A DNA stretch of 35,676 nt, taken from IMG/VR virus record IMGVR_UViG_3300045120_000076, positions 1 to 35,676 of that record. One strand, given 5' to 3'. This DNA comes from a virus. The position numbers and the translations under genes were made by a program. The notes beneath the pieces were generated by a model that did no database searches, had not been told where the DNA came from, and saw only the letters and a list, made by a program, of their open reading frames with translations. Positions 9,882-17,323 of the stretch are shown here, piece by piece. Each line of letters begins with the position of its first letter. The first letter of the stretch is position 1.

Positions 9882-10147
9882 TACTGCCTGCCTCTCAGGT
9901 AGTATGGGTTCATGTATTCACCATTCTGAGCGGCCTGTAACCTGCCCAGTACAGCAGCCTTACGGACGTTCTGCTCCTGGTCACGTTGACCGTAACCCTG
10001 CATACCCTCAGCACCAATAGGACCCTGAGTCGCCGCTGCACGTCCCGACAGGCCATACTTCTTCCTGCCTGCTGCATAGGCATTGAAGCCACCACCGGCC
10101 TGGTCGATCCCATACATGGCCTGACTAAGAGGTTTCACGGACGACAC
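9881..10147 (-). CDS. Small protein of unknown function, virion operon
   Basis: Up to 88 residues, Gly/Ala/Gln-rich (SQAMYGIDQAGGGFNAYAAG). The longest version starts at GTG 10147 and overlaps the upstream gene by 23 bases. A second in-frame GTG at 10138 is preceded by CAGGGTG and may be the true start, and an ATG at 10117 just after the upstream stop is a third option. The stop and next start form TAATG. Position corresponds to the small internal proteins that follow the tail nozzle gene in T7-like phages, but no similarity was recognised. Confidence 0.55.
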   Translation of the reverse strand: MSSVKPLSQAMYGIDQAGGGFNAYAAGRKKYGLSGRAAATQGPIGAEGMQGYGQRDQEQNVRKAAVLGRLQAAQNGEYMNPYYLRGRQ

Positions 10148-11750
10148 CCTGTTTCTTCTTCATAAATACAGTTAAATCATAGACTCTTAGGGTGGCATCA
10201 GCAATACCCCCATTGGTCACCACATCAAATGACAGTGTGAAGTACACCTGTCGGAATCTCACTTTTCTGAGTAGCTTGATGTACTTACGAGCGTACCTAC
10301 CAAGGGTTGGCAGCACAGTGTCAGCCACTGTGATAGGAGTGTTACTAGCCCATGCCCGTCCTGCTGCCTGAGCCGCAGCCCATGTACCGTACAGGTTCAG
10401 TGCTTCCTGATAGGTCATGTTCTTGTTAGCATTGGGAATCACCATGTTAGCAACGAGCCTACCTGACGTTGCTACTGCGATTCCCCACATGAAGATGACC
10501 TTATAGGACTGCGGCATGTCAAAGTCATAAGTCTTAGTAGTGATCCGGCCCTGGAAGAACTCGATACCAGTGGGCGTATCAAGAGCCGTAGCGGTCGTTT
10601 GGCGCACGTCTTGAAAGGCATAGGCAGCGAACGGGTTCACAGTAGAAGCTGATGCTGCGTAGGCTGTGTCTAAGCCCACTGTGGCTGACGGTATGACCAC
10701 CACCTTACTGAACTTACGAGTTGATTCCCACGATGACCAGAGCTTCACCTTCAGGGAATAGACATACAGGTTCTTGTAGTACCGCACAAACAACCTATCA
10801 CGGTGCAGCGTGAGTCCGTACTGGTCTTTCACATACAGGTCCAGGTCGGTGACCTGCTCCATGTTCACACTCAGCGAGATGCGCGTGTATGTGTACTGGA
10901 ATAACTCGTAGATAGCATTGTCGTGCATCACATAACCGGTGTTGTTATTGTAGATAACCACACAGTTTACAGCTGGTACGCCAATGTTACTGTCTACCTC
11001 ATCGAGAGTATACTTCCTAACGTCGTTAGCATAGTTGTACTTGAAGGTACTGTGCTCCTTGAAGAGCACTAAGTCACTACCCAGCCGCCTGACATCGACC
11101 AGTTTTTGCCCGTTACCAGCGGCCACATCTATGATATTGACTACCTGTTCCCAGGGCTGGGTGGGATCGACAGGGGCTGCGCTGATGTACAGCCTCGAAG
11201 CAGTGTTACCTACTGTGTTGATGCCCGATGCGATGTACAGCCTGTCCTTGTAGAGCGCGATGCCCTCACCCTTAGGCATGGTAGCCCAGTTTGTGTAACT
11301 GACAGTAGTTGTCGTAGGAACGTCGAAGTAACCACCAGTAGTTGGGCTATCTGGTGAGGCTACAATCCATAGACGGTTAGCGTACTGGACACAGCACACT
11401 GACTTTACAGTAGCCTGCGTAGCTTCAACAAGCCCTGTCGCAGTGTTGATGAGTACCACTTTGCCAGTAACAGGTAGGTAAGCACAAATGAACTTGCGGC
11501 CATCAGTAGGAAGATAAGTACCAATGAACGACCACCCGTTCATAGAGGCAGTAGCGTTAGTGTTGAACAGGTTAATCTGAGGACGGTTCACTAGGGACCC
11601 GTCAGTATCTACCTCCATGTTCACTAGCTCATAGAGTTCCTCGTTGTCGATGAACTCACCTGAGCCTGAGGCATTGTGCAGCCCACCAATGAACGGACCT
11701 AGCTTAGTGGCCCGTTCAGTGCTGGGAGCCTGCTGAGTAGGAGCAGTCAT
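10125..11750 (-). CDS. Tail nozzle/tail tubular B-like protein
   Basis: 541 residues, predominantly beta-strand in character, with many alternating hydrophobic/polar stretches (e.g. RKFICAYLPVTGKVVLINTA, ANRLWIVASPDSPTTGGYFD) resembling beta-propeller-type repeats. It begins with an N-terminal segment like PFIGGLHNASGSGEFIDNEE that is common in podovirus stabilisation/nozzle proteins. It directly follows the head-tail adaptor gene (3-base gap), as gp12 follows gp11 in T7. The likely role is the tail tube/nozzle below the portal-adaptor complex. The assignment rests on gene order, size and composition rather than a diagnostic motif. Confidence 0.7.
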   Translation of the reverse strand: MTAPTQQAPSTERATKLGPFIGGLHNASGSGEFIDNEELYELVNMEVDTDGSLVNRPQINLFNTNATASMNGWSFIGTYLPTDGRKFICAYLPVTGKVVLINTATGLVEATQATVKSVCCVQYANRLWIVASPDSPTTGGYFDVPTTTTVSYTNWATMPKGEGIALYKDRLYIASGINTVGNTASRLYISAAPVDPTQPWEQVVNIIDVAAGNGQKLVDVRRLGSDLVLFKEHSTFKYNYANDVRKYTLDEVDSNIGVPAVNCVVIYNNNTGYVMHDNAIYELFQYTYTRISLSVNMEQVTDLDLYVKDQYGLTLHRDRLFVRYYKNLYVYSLKVKLWSSWESTRKFSKVVVIPSATVGLDTAYAASASTVNPFAAYAFQDVRQTTATALDTPTGIEFFQGRITTKTYDFDMPQSYKVIFMWGIAVATSGRLVANMVIPNANKNMTYQEALNLYGTWAAAQAAGRAWASNTPITVADTVLPTLGRYARKYIKLLRKVRFRQVYFTLSFDVVTNGGIADATLRVYDLTVFMKKKQGVVRETS

Positions 11751-11753
11751 GCG

Positions 11754-12392
11754 TCACCACTCATACTCAGAGTCGCGGGCCACGAAGTAAGAGCCGATCA
11801 TGCTGGTAGTAGCGTTGTTCAGTTCCACTAGGTTGGACTCGAAGTTCTGACGCTGAGCCTGATGTGCGGGCCAGTCCTCATCTAGCTCGTAAGCCTTGCT
11901 GCATACATATTCACACACCCTGTCGAAGAACCTATTGGGCAAGCCCAGCAGGTCAGCAGGAGAACTCACTGTCACAGGCATCTTGCTGTAGTTCACAGTG
12001 ATAAGGCTCACCGTGTCGGGGATCGGCCACAGGTAAATCTGCTCAGCCCAGGTGTACCAGTAATCAGGACTGCCTTGCTGAGTAGCGTTAGCCGAGCCGA
12101 GTTCCTCACGGATACCCTCGAAGTTGCGAGGCTCTAGGATCACACCGTTATACATGATGCTTTCGATCTGAATTAAGTCAGGTGGTATAGCGTAGGTCTG
12201 CTGACCCTTCACTGAGTTCTGTGTAGCCGTAGCCTGGATGACAGGGTTCTTGCTGACTATCTCTACGCACGCCTGATTAGTCCAGCGTGTGATGTCAGAA
12301 TCAGTGATTTGAACCCCGGACTCATCACCAAACTGACGCTTGGTATAGGTGATGACATCGCCCAGTGTCTTGGTAGCAGTCCCGAGAGGCAT
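11754..12392 (-). CDS. Head-tail adaptor (tail tubular A-like)
   Basis: About 212 residues from the ATG at 12392. An upstream ATG at 12419 would add nine residues but has no ribosome-binding site. The 12392 start lies one base after the upstream stop and has GGCGGA six bases before it, so I prefer it. The pattern is typical of podoviral gp11-like adaptors: an N-terminal helical part (DITRWTNQACVEIVSKNP), then QQTYAIPPDLIQIESIMYNG, then YLWPIPDTVSLITVNYSKMP, then a helical C-terminus. It would form the ring that joins portal to tail nozzle. It sits immediately before the nozzle-like gene. Confidence 0.8.
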   Translation of the reverse strand: MPLGTATKTLGDVITYTKRQFGDESGVQITDSDITRWTNQACVEIVSKNPVIQATATQNSVKGQQTYAIPPDLIQIESIMYNGVILEPRNFEGIREELGSANATQQGSPDYWYTWAEQIYLWPIPDTVSLITVNYSKMPVTVSSPADLLGLPNRFFDRVCEYVCSKAYELDEDWPAHQAQRQNFESNLVELNNATTSMIGSYFVARDSEYEW

Positions 12393-12393
12393 G

Positions 12394-12846
12394 TCAGTTC
12401 CGCCACTTTCTGCTGTCATGCTTGAACGTGTGCAACGGTGACTTAATCAGCGACAGGAACATATCCAGCTTCTCGTCATACTTCTCCTGGATACGCTTTT
12501 CTTCTAGGAGCTTCTCAGCGTCCCGGCGAGCTTCCATCCTGTCGAAGATTTCTTTAGGGTGGTGCTTCCTGAAGTCATTCTCGAATAGGTGCTCGATGAG
12601 CCGTTCATCTACCTGATCCTCACGCCAGAACGAGATAAATTGTGTCTGACCATCGGGATGGAAATGCACAATGGCAAATGGCTTATCGTCGGCATCTACC
12701 CTATCCTGAGGGTCAATCCACACCAGCCTCAATTCAGGGTCATACTCAGCAATGACCTCACCAATACGCCTATGTGTCTCATTGATGAACCGACCACTGC
12801 CTTCATCATAACGGTAGTTGTCACCCAACAGGGGATTCACTGTCAT
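12394..12846 (-). CDS. Conserved small virion-operon protein
   Basis: 150 residues. The N-terminal half reads like a compact beta-rich fold (LRLVWIDPQDRVDADDKPFA, IVHFHPDGQTQFISFW). The C-terminal half is highly charged and helical (EARRDAEKLLEEKRIQEKYD), probably coiled coil. I recall proteins with the WI/V-P-x-x-R...KPxAIVH pattern near tail genes of other phages, but they have no assigned function. ATG overlaps the stop of the spike gene (ATGA). Possibly a chaperone or connector component; unproven. Confidence 0.7.
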   Translation of the reverse strand: MTVNPLLGDNYRYDEGSGRFINETHRRIGEVIAEYDPELRLVWIDPQDRVDADDKPFAIVHFHPDGQTQFISFWREDQVDERLIEHLFENDFRKHHPKEIFDRMEARRDAEKLLEEKRIQEKYDEKLDMFLSLIKSPLHTFKHDSRKWRN

Positions 12847-14570
12847 GGGAACATCAACGCCCTTTGGTCATCAACCGACAGGCCGGTCTTGCCTGTCAGT
12901 GCTATCAAGTTAACCAGTGTCTTGTCATTCATGGAGATAGTAGATGCAGGTCCCCACCATGCGTACTCAAGGTCTACTTCTGACTTCACTGGGTTACCTG
13001 GCCCACCGAACTTCTTGTACCTCATGTCCTGGAGACTCAAGCCAGCACCATAGGTAGCTACAAGAGAGGCATATTCTTTATCTGATGTAGACATACTCGA
13101 ACCTGCCGATCCTGTATCAAATGAGCTACCACCTACCCAGCCTGTGTACATATTCGAGCCAATGATTCTGACACCAGGGGCACTGAAATGAACTGGTCCT
13201 GGTTCGTAGTACACGTCTCCGACAGGGGAGGGAACCTTCGCCATGTTGGTTTTCTCGGTAGATAACTCCTGCTGAGCATCATCGAGAATCTTATGACGGT
13301 TCTCAGCGGCGATAAGATCAGGTCGCATGGACATCATCACGTAACGCACTGTATTAGTAGCAGCATAACTCTGTGTGAACATCCACTGTCGGAAGGCATC
13401 CATGAACGCTGATACCCGAGACTTGTATGTGGGCTTGTCCAGGTTGTTGATGCCATCTGTCGAGCCATGATTAGCCAGCACAGCTACTATCTGAGAACCA
13501 GCGCCGGTTAATCCCATAGCTGACGTGAGGTTAGCTCTCGCGGCATCATAGAGGTTCACACCACCGGCATCGTCAATCTGCCAGGTCATCTGAGTGCCGT
13601 TACTGTCAGGTCTGGAGAACCCAGTACCACCACGAGCACACTGCACAATGAGTATTGACCTACCGCCAGTGAGCTTGCCTGCTGCGATATAGGACCTGAC
13701 GAACCTGTTAATGGGACCTAATCCGATGCCAGCATCATCAGAGTGCAGCGGCTCAGTAGCAGGAACAATGGTATTCGTACCAGACATCCACTGATAGACG
13801 TTAGCGTCATAGTAGTCAGAGGCATCAATGGCCTGTGCAGCGCCACGCATGTTGCTCTGCCCGATACCTACTACCACATCATACTGAACCACAGCAGTAG
13901 ATAACGGCCCAGGCAGAGAGTATGTGTTGCCAATCTCCATAGCGTCAAACTTGATGGTAATAGCACCAGTGCCGTTATTCTTACCCACTCGACGTGATGT
14001 GATACCACCAGCACGGAAGAGATTCTTACCTGTTACTTCTTGATCCAGAACTAGTGTGTATGGTGTCCCAGCACCAGTCCATACCCTGAATCTCACCTTA
14101 CCTGTTACTGCGTCAATCCCAGGATCAATGCAGTATTCCAAGCAGAAGGCACTACCATCGAGAGGTATGATCCCAGCAGCAGATGTATAGATAACAGCAT
14201 CAAGTGAGTCTTTAACTACCAACTGTCCTGTCGCATTGAAGTTAAGACCAAGCATAGTGCCAGCAGAACCATTACAACGCACAATCCAGTAATCAGTGGC
14301 ACCAGAGAATGATACGATCTTAAGATGGACACGTTCATACCCAACTGTTGCTACATCAGTCCAGTTGGCTGTACCATAAGAACCAGAAGCACAGACTAGT
14401 TGATAGGACTTAGTGCCGAAGATAACACCAGTAGAAGTAGCTTGAAATGAAGGTGTGCCCGATGCGGGAGCCCAGGTAAGCTGGTCTCCTGATGCTCCAC
14501 CAGTATTAGCTGAGACAAGATCGGAGCCGACAGGGGCACCTTCAGCGTTATTAGTCCGCTGGACCGCCAT
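12843..14570 (-). CDS. Tail spike/fibre with SGNH (SASA-type) acetylesterase domain
   Basis: 575 residues. Residues about 1-210 look like a lectin/LamG-type beta-sandwich (NTGGASGDQLTWAPASGTPS; WIVRCNGSAGTMLGLNFNAT). Then comes an SGNH hydrolase of the sialate-O-acetylesterase type: VVGIGQSNMRG with the nucleophile Ser about residue 239, an Asn-containing block ANHGSTDGINN, and a C-terminal GPVHFSAPG with His about residue 461. The family removes O-acetyl groups from sugars. In a phage this suits a receptor-binding spike that deacetylates cell-wall or capsule polysaccharide. The last ~70 residues (LSLQDMRYKKFGG...) look like a separate tail. AAAGGGG lies five bases before the ATG, and the gene overlaps the membrane-protein gene by 20 bases. 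Confidence 0.8.
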   Translation of the reverse strand: MAVQRTNNAEGAPVGSDLVSANTGGASGDQLTWAPASGTPSFQATSTGVIFGTKSYQLVCASGSYGTANWTDVATVGYERVHLKIVSFSGATDYWIVRCNGSAGTMLGLNFNATGQLVVKDSLDAVIYTSAAGIIPLDGSAFCLEYCIDPGIDAVTGKVRFRVWTGAGTPYTLVLDQEVTGKNLFRAGGITSRRVGKNNGTGAITIKFDAMEIGNTYSLPGPLSTAVVQYDVVVGIGQSNMRGAAQAIDASDYYDANVYQWMSGTNTIVPATEPLHSDDAGIGLGPINRFVRSYIAAGKLTGGRSILIVQCARGGTGFSRPDSNGTQMTWQIDDAGGVNLYDAARANLTSAMGLTGAGSQIVAVLANHGSTDGINNLDKPTYKSRVSAFMDAFRQWMFTQSYAATNTVRYVMMSMRPDLIAAENRHKILDDAQQELSTEKTNMAKVPSPVGDVYYEPGPVHFSAPGVRIIGSNMYTGWVGGSSFDTGSAGSSMSTSDKEYASLVATYGAGLSLQDMRYKKFGGPGNPVKSEVDLEYAWWGPASTISMNDKTLVNLIALTGKTGLSVDDQRALMFP

Positions 14571-14775
14571 GCCTACCCCTTTCAGGTCGTCGCCACATAC
14601 CGAACACGTTCTCTAACGGCAGCACACCTACCATAATCATGCCTATGATTAGCATGGTGACTGTGTTAGCTGAGTCAGGATCAATCAGTGCAAAGATCAT
14701 TACTATGACACCTATCACAAATACAGTGATTCGTCTAAATCCTTCAAACACCTTCCAGAACTTATGCTCCATCAT
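14551..14775 (-). CDS. Two-helix membrane protein, possible holin
   Basis: 74 residues: a short charged N-terminus, transmembrane helix 1 (ITVFVIGVIVMIFALI), a polar turn (DPDSANT), helix 2 (VTMLIIGMIMVGVLPL), then an Arg-rich cytoplasmic-type tail (WRRPERGRHGG). The hairpin topology and size fit class II holins. It sits between the capsid and spike genes with no endolysin next to it, so a virion or membrane-docking role is equally possible. Starts with tandem ATGs; an AGGGGGAC ribosome-binding site lies upstream. Confidence 0.7.
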   Translation of the reverse strand: MMEHKFWKVFEGFRRITVFVIGVIVMIFALIDPDSANTVTMLIIGMIMVGVLPLENVFGMWRRPERGRHGGPAD

Positions 14776-14791
14776 GTAGTCCCCCTACTGA

Positions 14792-14837
14792 GAAGGCCAT
14801 GCTTAAACGTGGGGCATCGCGCTTAAGTATGACCTTC
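14792..14837 (-). promoter_or_regulatory. Strong intergenic hairpin downstream of the capsid gene
   Basis: Arms 14792-14808 and 14821-14837 pair over 17 positions (14 Watson-Crick, two G-T, one A-C mismatch) around a 12-base loop. It lies 13 bases after the capsid stop on the transcribed strand. No T-run follows, so it may be a partial terminator, an RNase processing point or a 3' stabiliser that raises capsid mRNA relative to the downstream genes. Confidence 0.75.
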
Positions 14838-14850
14838 CCATTAGGGGAAC

Positions 14851-16089
14851 TCAGGACTCCGTGATGTCCTTCATCACAAAGTGAGCGTTACGCCTGTCGG
14901 TGCCCAGTTCTGAATACTGGAACAACGTCGCGGCGTAGGCATCCTTAATGGTGCCCGCAACTGACCCAGGAACCCTGTCCCACATGGAGCCGTCGTAGTC
15001 CATCCAGTCCCAGTCACTGTCACGGTACTGACGGATGTTCTCTTCCGTGATACCGTAGATCAGGTTAGGTGGCGAGTCGATGTCAGCCACCATAGGCACT
15101 TCACCTGCATCTGTGGTAAACGTCAGCCCAGAGTAGCCACCATCAAATGTCTTGACGTTACTGAACCGGCGAGCCTGAACCAGAAGGTTCCAGTAGGCAC
15201 GCTGAACGCCCAGTGACGACACCAGGAGAGATACCTTACCGCCATTCGTCCGCACAGCATGGACGTTGCGGATCATGGCGCTTTCCGACAGGGGCCTGTT
15301 CGTCCCAGCGTTAGCGTCAACAACACTCTTCCAGATGGGGTAAGCCACAGGATCAATGGCATACAGTGTGCCAGTGTTGTTGACGATGGCCTTAAGGCCG
15401 GTCCACTCACGGTTAGCCGATCCAGTCCTGACCAGGACATCACCAGCAGCCGTGGTCACTGAGTTAGCAGCCAGCGTAGCCGTTCCAGCAGCCTGGTCAA
15501 CACCAGTAACCGTGACAGGAGAACCAGACTTAGGTGCGCTATCAGCAGCCAACGTAGCAGGAGTGTAGACATCTACCAGTTCACCAACCTGAAGCCACTG
15601 AATACCAGATGTAATGGTCAGGGAAGTGGGTGATGCACCCGCAGTAGATGTGGTAGCAATGGCACCTGTGCCGTCACCGAACACCTGACGGTTGAGGTCC
15701 TTGCTGAGGTCGGTCTTGATACCGTTCATTTCCAGGTCGATGCCTGCAACGAAGGTCTGCGGGTCCTTACTTGCCAGTCTCAGCGTCTGACCCGTAATCA
15801 TCACTGAGCCGTACAGGTACTTCAGCCGCACCTGAGCCGGTGCAGTAGCCTGGTTACCAGCCAACGGGAGGTTCTCGTTCTCACGACGACCACCCATACC
15901 AGTGTTACGTCCGACGTGAATCGGGAACACTGTGTACTTACCGCCAACGTTAGTGGAAATCGTGCTACCACCACCGTTGCGTTGGATGCGCTTCAGCAGC
16001 ACCACTTCTGAGTTAAGCTGCTCTCGCAGCTTACCGTCGTAAACTTCTTTAAGGATACCGGTTACGGTAGCCAGACTTGCTCCGGGCAC
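14851..16089 (-). CDS. Major capsid protein
   Basis: 412 residues. Start GTG with GGAGG six bases before it, two bases after the scaffold stop. The N-terminal part (TGILKEVYDGKLREQLNSEV, then GGKYTVFPIHVGRNTGMGGR) and the central KYLYGSVMITGQTLRLA are typical of tailed-phage capsid proteins. They precede a domain with beta-rich insertions (ITSGIQWLQVGELVDVYTPA). An HK97-type fold is expected. The order portal - scaffold - this gene - adaptor matches the podovirus head module. The following hairpin and preceding leader hairpins suggest that its expression is set higher than that of its neighbours. Confidence 0.88.
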   Translation of the reverse strand: MPGASLATVTGILKEVYDGKLREQLNSEVVLLKRIQRNGGGSTISTNVGGKYTVFPIHVGRNTGMGGRRENENLPLAGNQATAPAQVRLKYLYGSVMITGQTLRLASKDPQTFVAGIDLEMNGIKTDLSKDLNRQVFGDGTGAIATTSTAGASPTSLTITSGIQWLQVGELVDVYTPATLAADSAPKSGSPVTVTGVDQAAGTATLAANSVTTAAGDVLVRTGSANREWTGLKAIVNNTGTLYAIDPVAYPIWKSVVDANAGTNRPLSESAMIRNVHAVRTNGGKVSLLVSSLGVQRAYWNLLVQARRFSNVKTFDGGYSGLTFTTDAGEVPMVADIDSPPNLIYGITEENIRQYRDSDWDWMDYDGSMWDRVPGSVAGTIKDAYAATLFQYSELGTDRRNAHFVMKDITES

Positions 16090-16091
16090 AG

Positions 16092-16994
16092 TTAGCCTCC
16101 ATTGTTATTCGCAAACGTTAGCATCTGCACGAGGTAGTCCTGCCGTTGCTGCTCATTCATCTTAGATACAGGTGTATCGCCACCGGATGGAGCGATAGTC
16201 CCTGTCGGAGGAATGACGCTAGGAGCCCGCCTACCCTGTGTCTGCTTCTGATATATGCGCTGGAATACAGCCTTTTGCTCTGCAAATGCAGCCTCAGCGT
16301 CGATCTGCTTGTCCTGGTTCACCTGATTAAACATGCGTCCCAGTACATCTTGTACGTCTACAGCAGCTTCACCGTACTTTGTTATCAGGCCCTGGACCTG
16401 CTTGTCGATCTGTTTCTGATAACCTTCAACCTGCTGGTTGTATACCTGCTCCTGAACGTACTGATCCATCTTCTGCTGACGTGCATCCAAATCAAATTGC
16501 CGTTGTTCCAACTGAGCTAGATAAGGGTCCTGATCTAGCTGTAACTCTTCATCTGGGGCCTGTAACATTCCCTGCTGAGTCAAATGCTCCGTCAGGAGAC
16601 GGTGTAGCTCCTGCGGGTTATTGTTGACCTGTTGCAGCAGGTTCAGTCCATAGCCGATAGCTTGTGGGTCCACGCCCTCATACGGCTTATAACGACCCTC
16701 AAGCTCTTGATACCGTGTTTCGAGCCCTCTGTAGTTCTCATCCCATGACCTAAGCTGACCCTTCAGCTTGTTATGGAACACACTGGGAATGCCTTCTAGG
16801 AAGGGTGCCCACGCAGGGTTATCTGCGCCCTGCTGCTGTGCCGGTCCTTGGGTGTACAGGTTCTGAGGCTGACTTGTATCAGATGATTGAGTATCAGTCT
16901 GCTGAGGTGACACCGGGCTGGAGTCCCCTGTAACACCAGAGAAGGACTCCACAGACAGACCCATATCTGACCCTGAATCAAATGGCTCGCTCAC
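16092..16994 (-). CDS. Capsid scaffolding protein
   Basis: 300 residues, acidic and very Gln-rich, with a Ser/Thr/Gln-rich disordered N-terminus (to about residue 60) and long predicted helices (LEGRYKPYEGVDPQAIGYGL; QFDLDARQQKMDQYVQEQVY). This composition, with no enzyme motif and immediate placement before the capsid gene, is characteristic of scaffolds. Start GTG with GGAAG upstream. The C-terminal tail is KMNEQQRQDYLVQMLTFANN, a likely capsid-binding helix. Confidence 0.78.
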   Translation of the reverse strand: MSEPFDSGSDMGLSVESFSGVTGDSSPVSPQQTDTQSSDTSQPQNLYTQGPAQQQGADNPAWAPFLEGIPSVFHNKLKGQLRSWDENYRGLETRYQELEGRYKPYEGVDPQAIGYGLNLLQQVNNNPQELHRLLTEHLTQQGMLQAPDEELQLDQDPYLAQLEQRQFDLDARQQKMDQYVQEQVYNQQVEGYQKQIDKQVQGLITKYGEAAVDVQDVLGRMFNQVNQDKQIDAEAAFAEQKAVFQRIYQKQTQGRRAPSVIPPTGTIAPSGGDTPVSKMNEQQRQDYLVQMLTFANNNGG

Positions 16995-17006
16995 GTTACT
17001 TCCTTA

Positions 17007-17038
17007 CGGGGAGGCCCCTGTACTTACCGGACGGTAAG
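17007..17038 (-). promoter_or_regulatory. Two short hairpins in the leader of the scaffold-capsid genes
   Basis: The 56 bases between the small 84-residue gene and the scaffold start contain CTTACC-GGAC-GGTAAG (17023-17038) and GGGG-AGG-CCCC (about 17008-17018). Both are perfect stems. They may mark an RNA processing or regulatory point before the head genes. No promoter hexamers were recognised here. Confidence 0.5.
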
Positions 17039-17050
17039 CCCTGGAGGATA

Positions 17051-17305
17051 CTACGTCAGTTCAGTAGAGCCGAGTTGCTTCACTCGTGCCCAGTACAGTT
17101 TGTCCCAAACACTTTCTTGCAGCAGTCTTGTTGCTGTCCAGTAAGTGCCGTCTGTCGCCACTAGGTAAGCATCCATAGTTGGAATGTCCTTTGTGGCATT
17201 AAACAATGCAGCAGGAACTGGGCTCACCACATCTGTTGGTGTCCATCTCTTATCTGAGACAGTTCCCGACAGGATGTTCGTAGTCATGTCAATGTTACTA
17301 GCCAT
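17051..17305 (-). CDS. Small protein between portal and scaffold genes
   Basis: 84 residues, neutral, mixed alpha/beta, no family recognised (central part AALFNATKDIPTMDAYLVAT). The ribosome-binding site AAGGAGGTGA is a near-perfect match to the 3' end of 16S rRNA, eight bases before the ATG, one of the best in the window. High translation is therefore expected. Might be a head decoration or completion protein; that is only suggested by the position. Confidence 0.7.
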   Translation of the reverse strand: MASNIDMTTNILSGTVSDKRWTPTDVVSPVPAALFNATKDIPTMDAYLVATDGTYWTATRLLQESVWDKLYWARVKQLGSTELT

Positions 17306-17323
17306 GTGCAGTCACCTCCTTAT

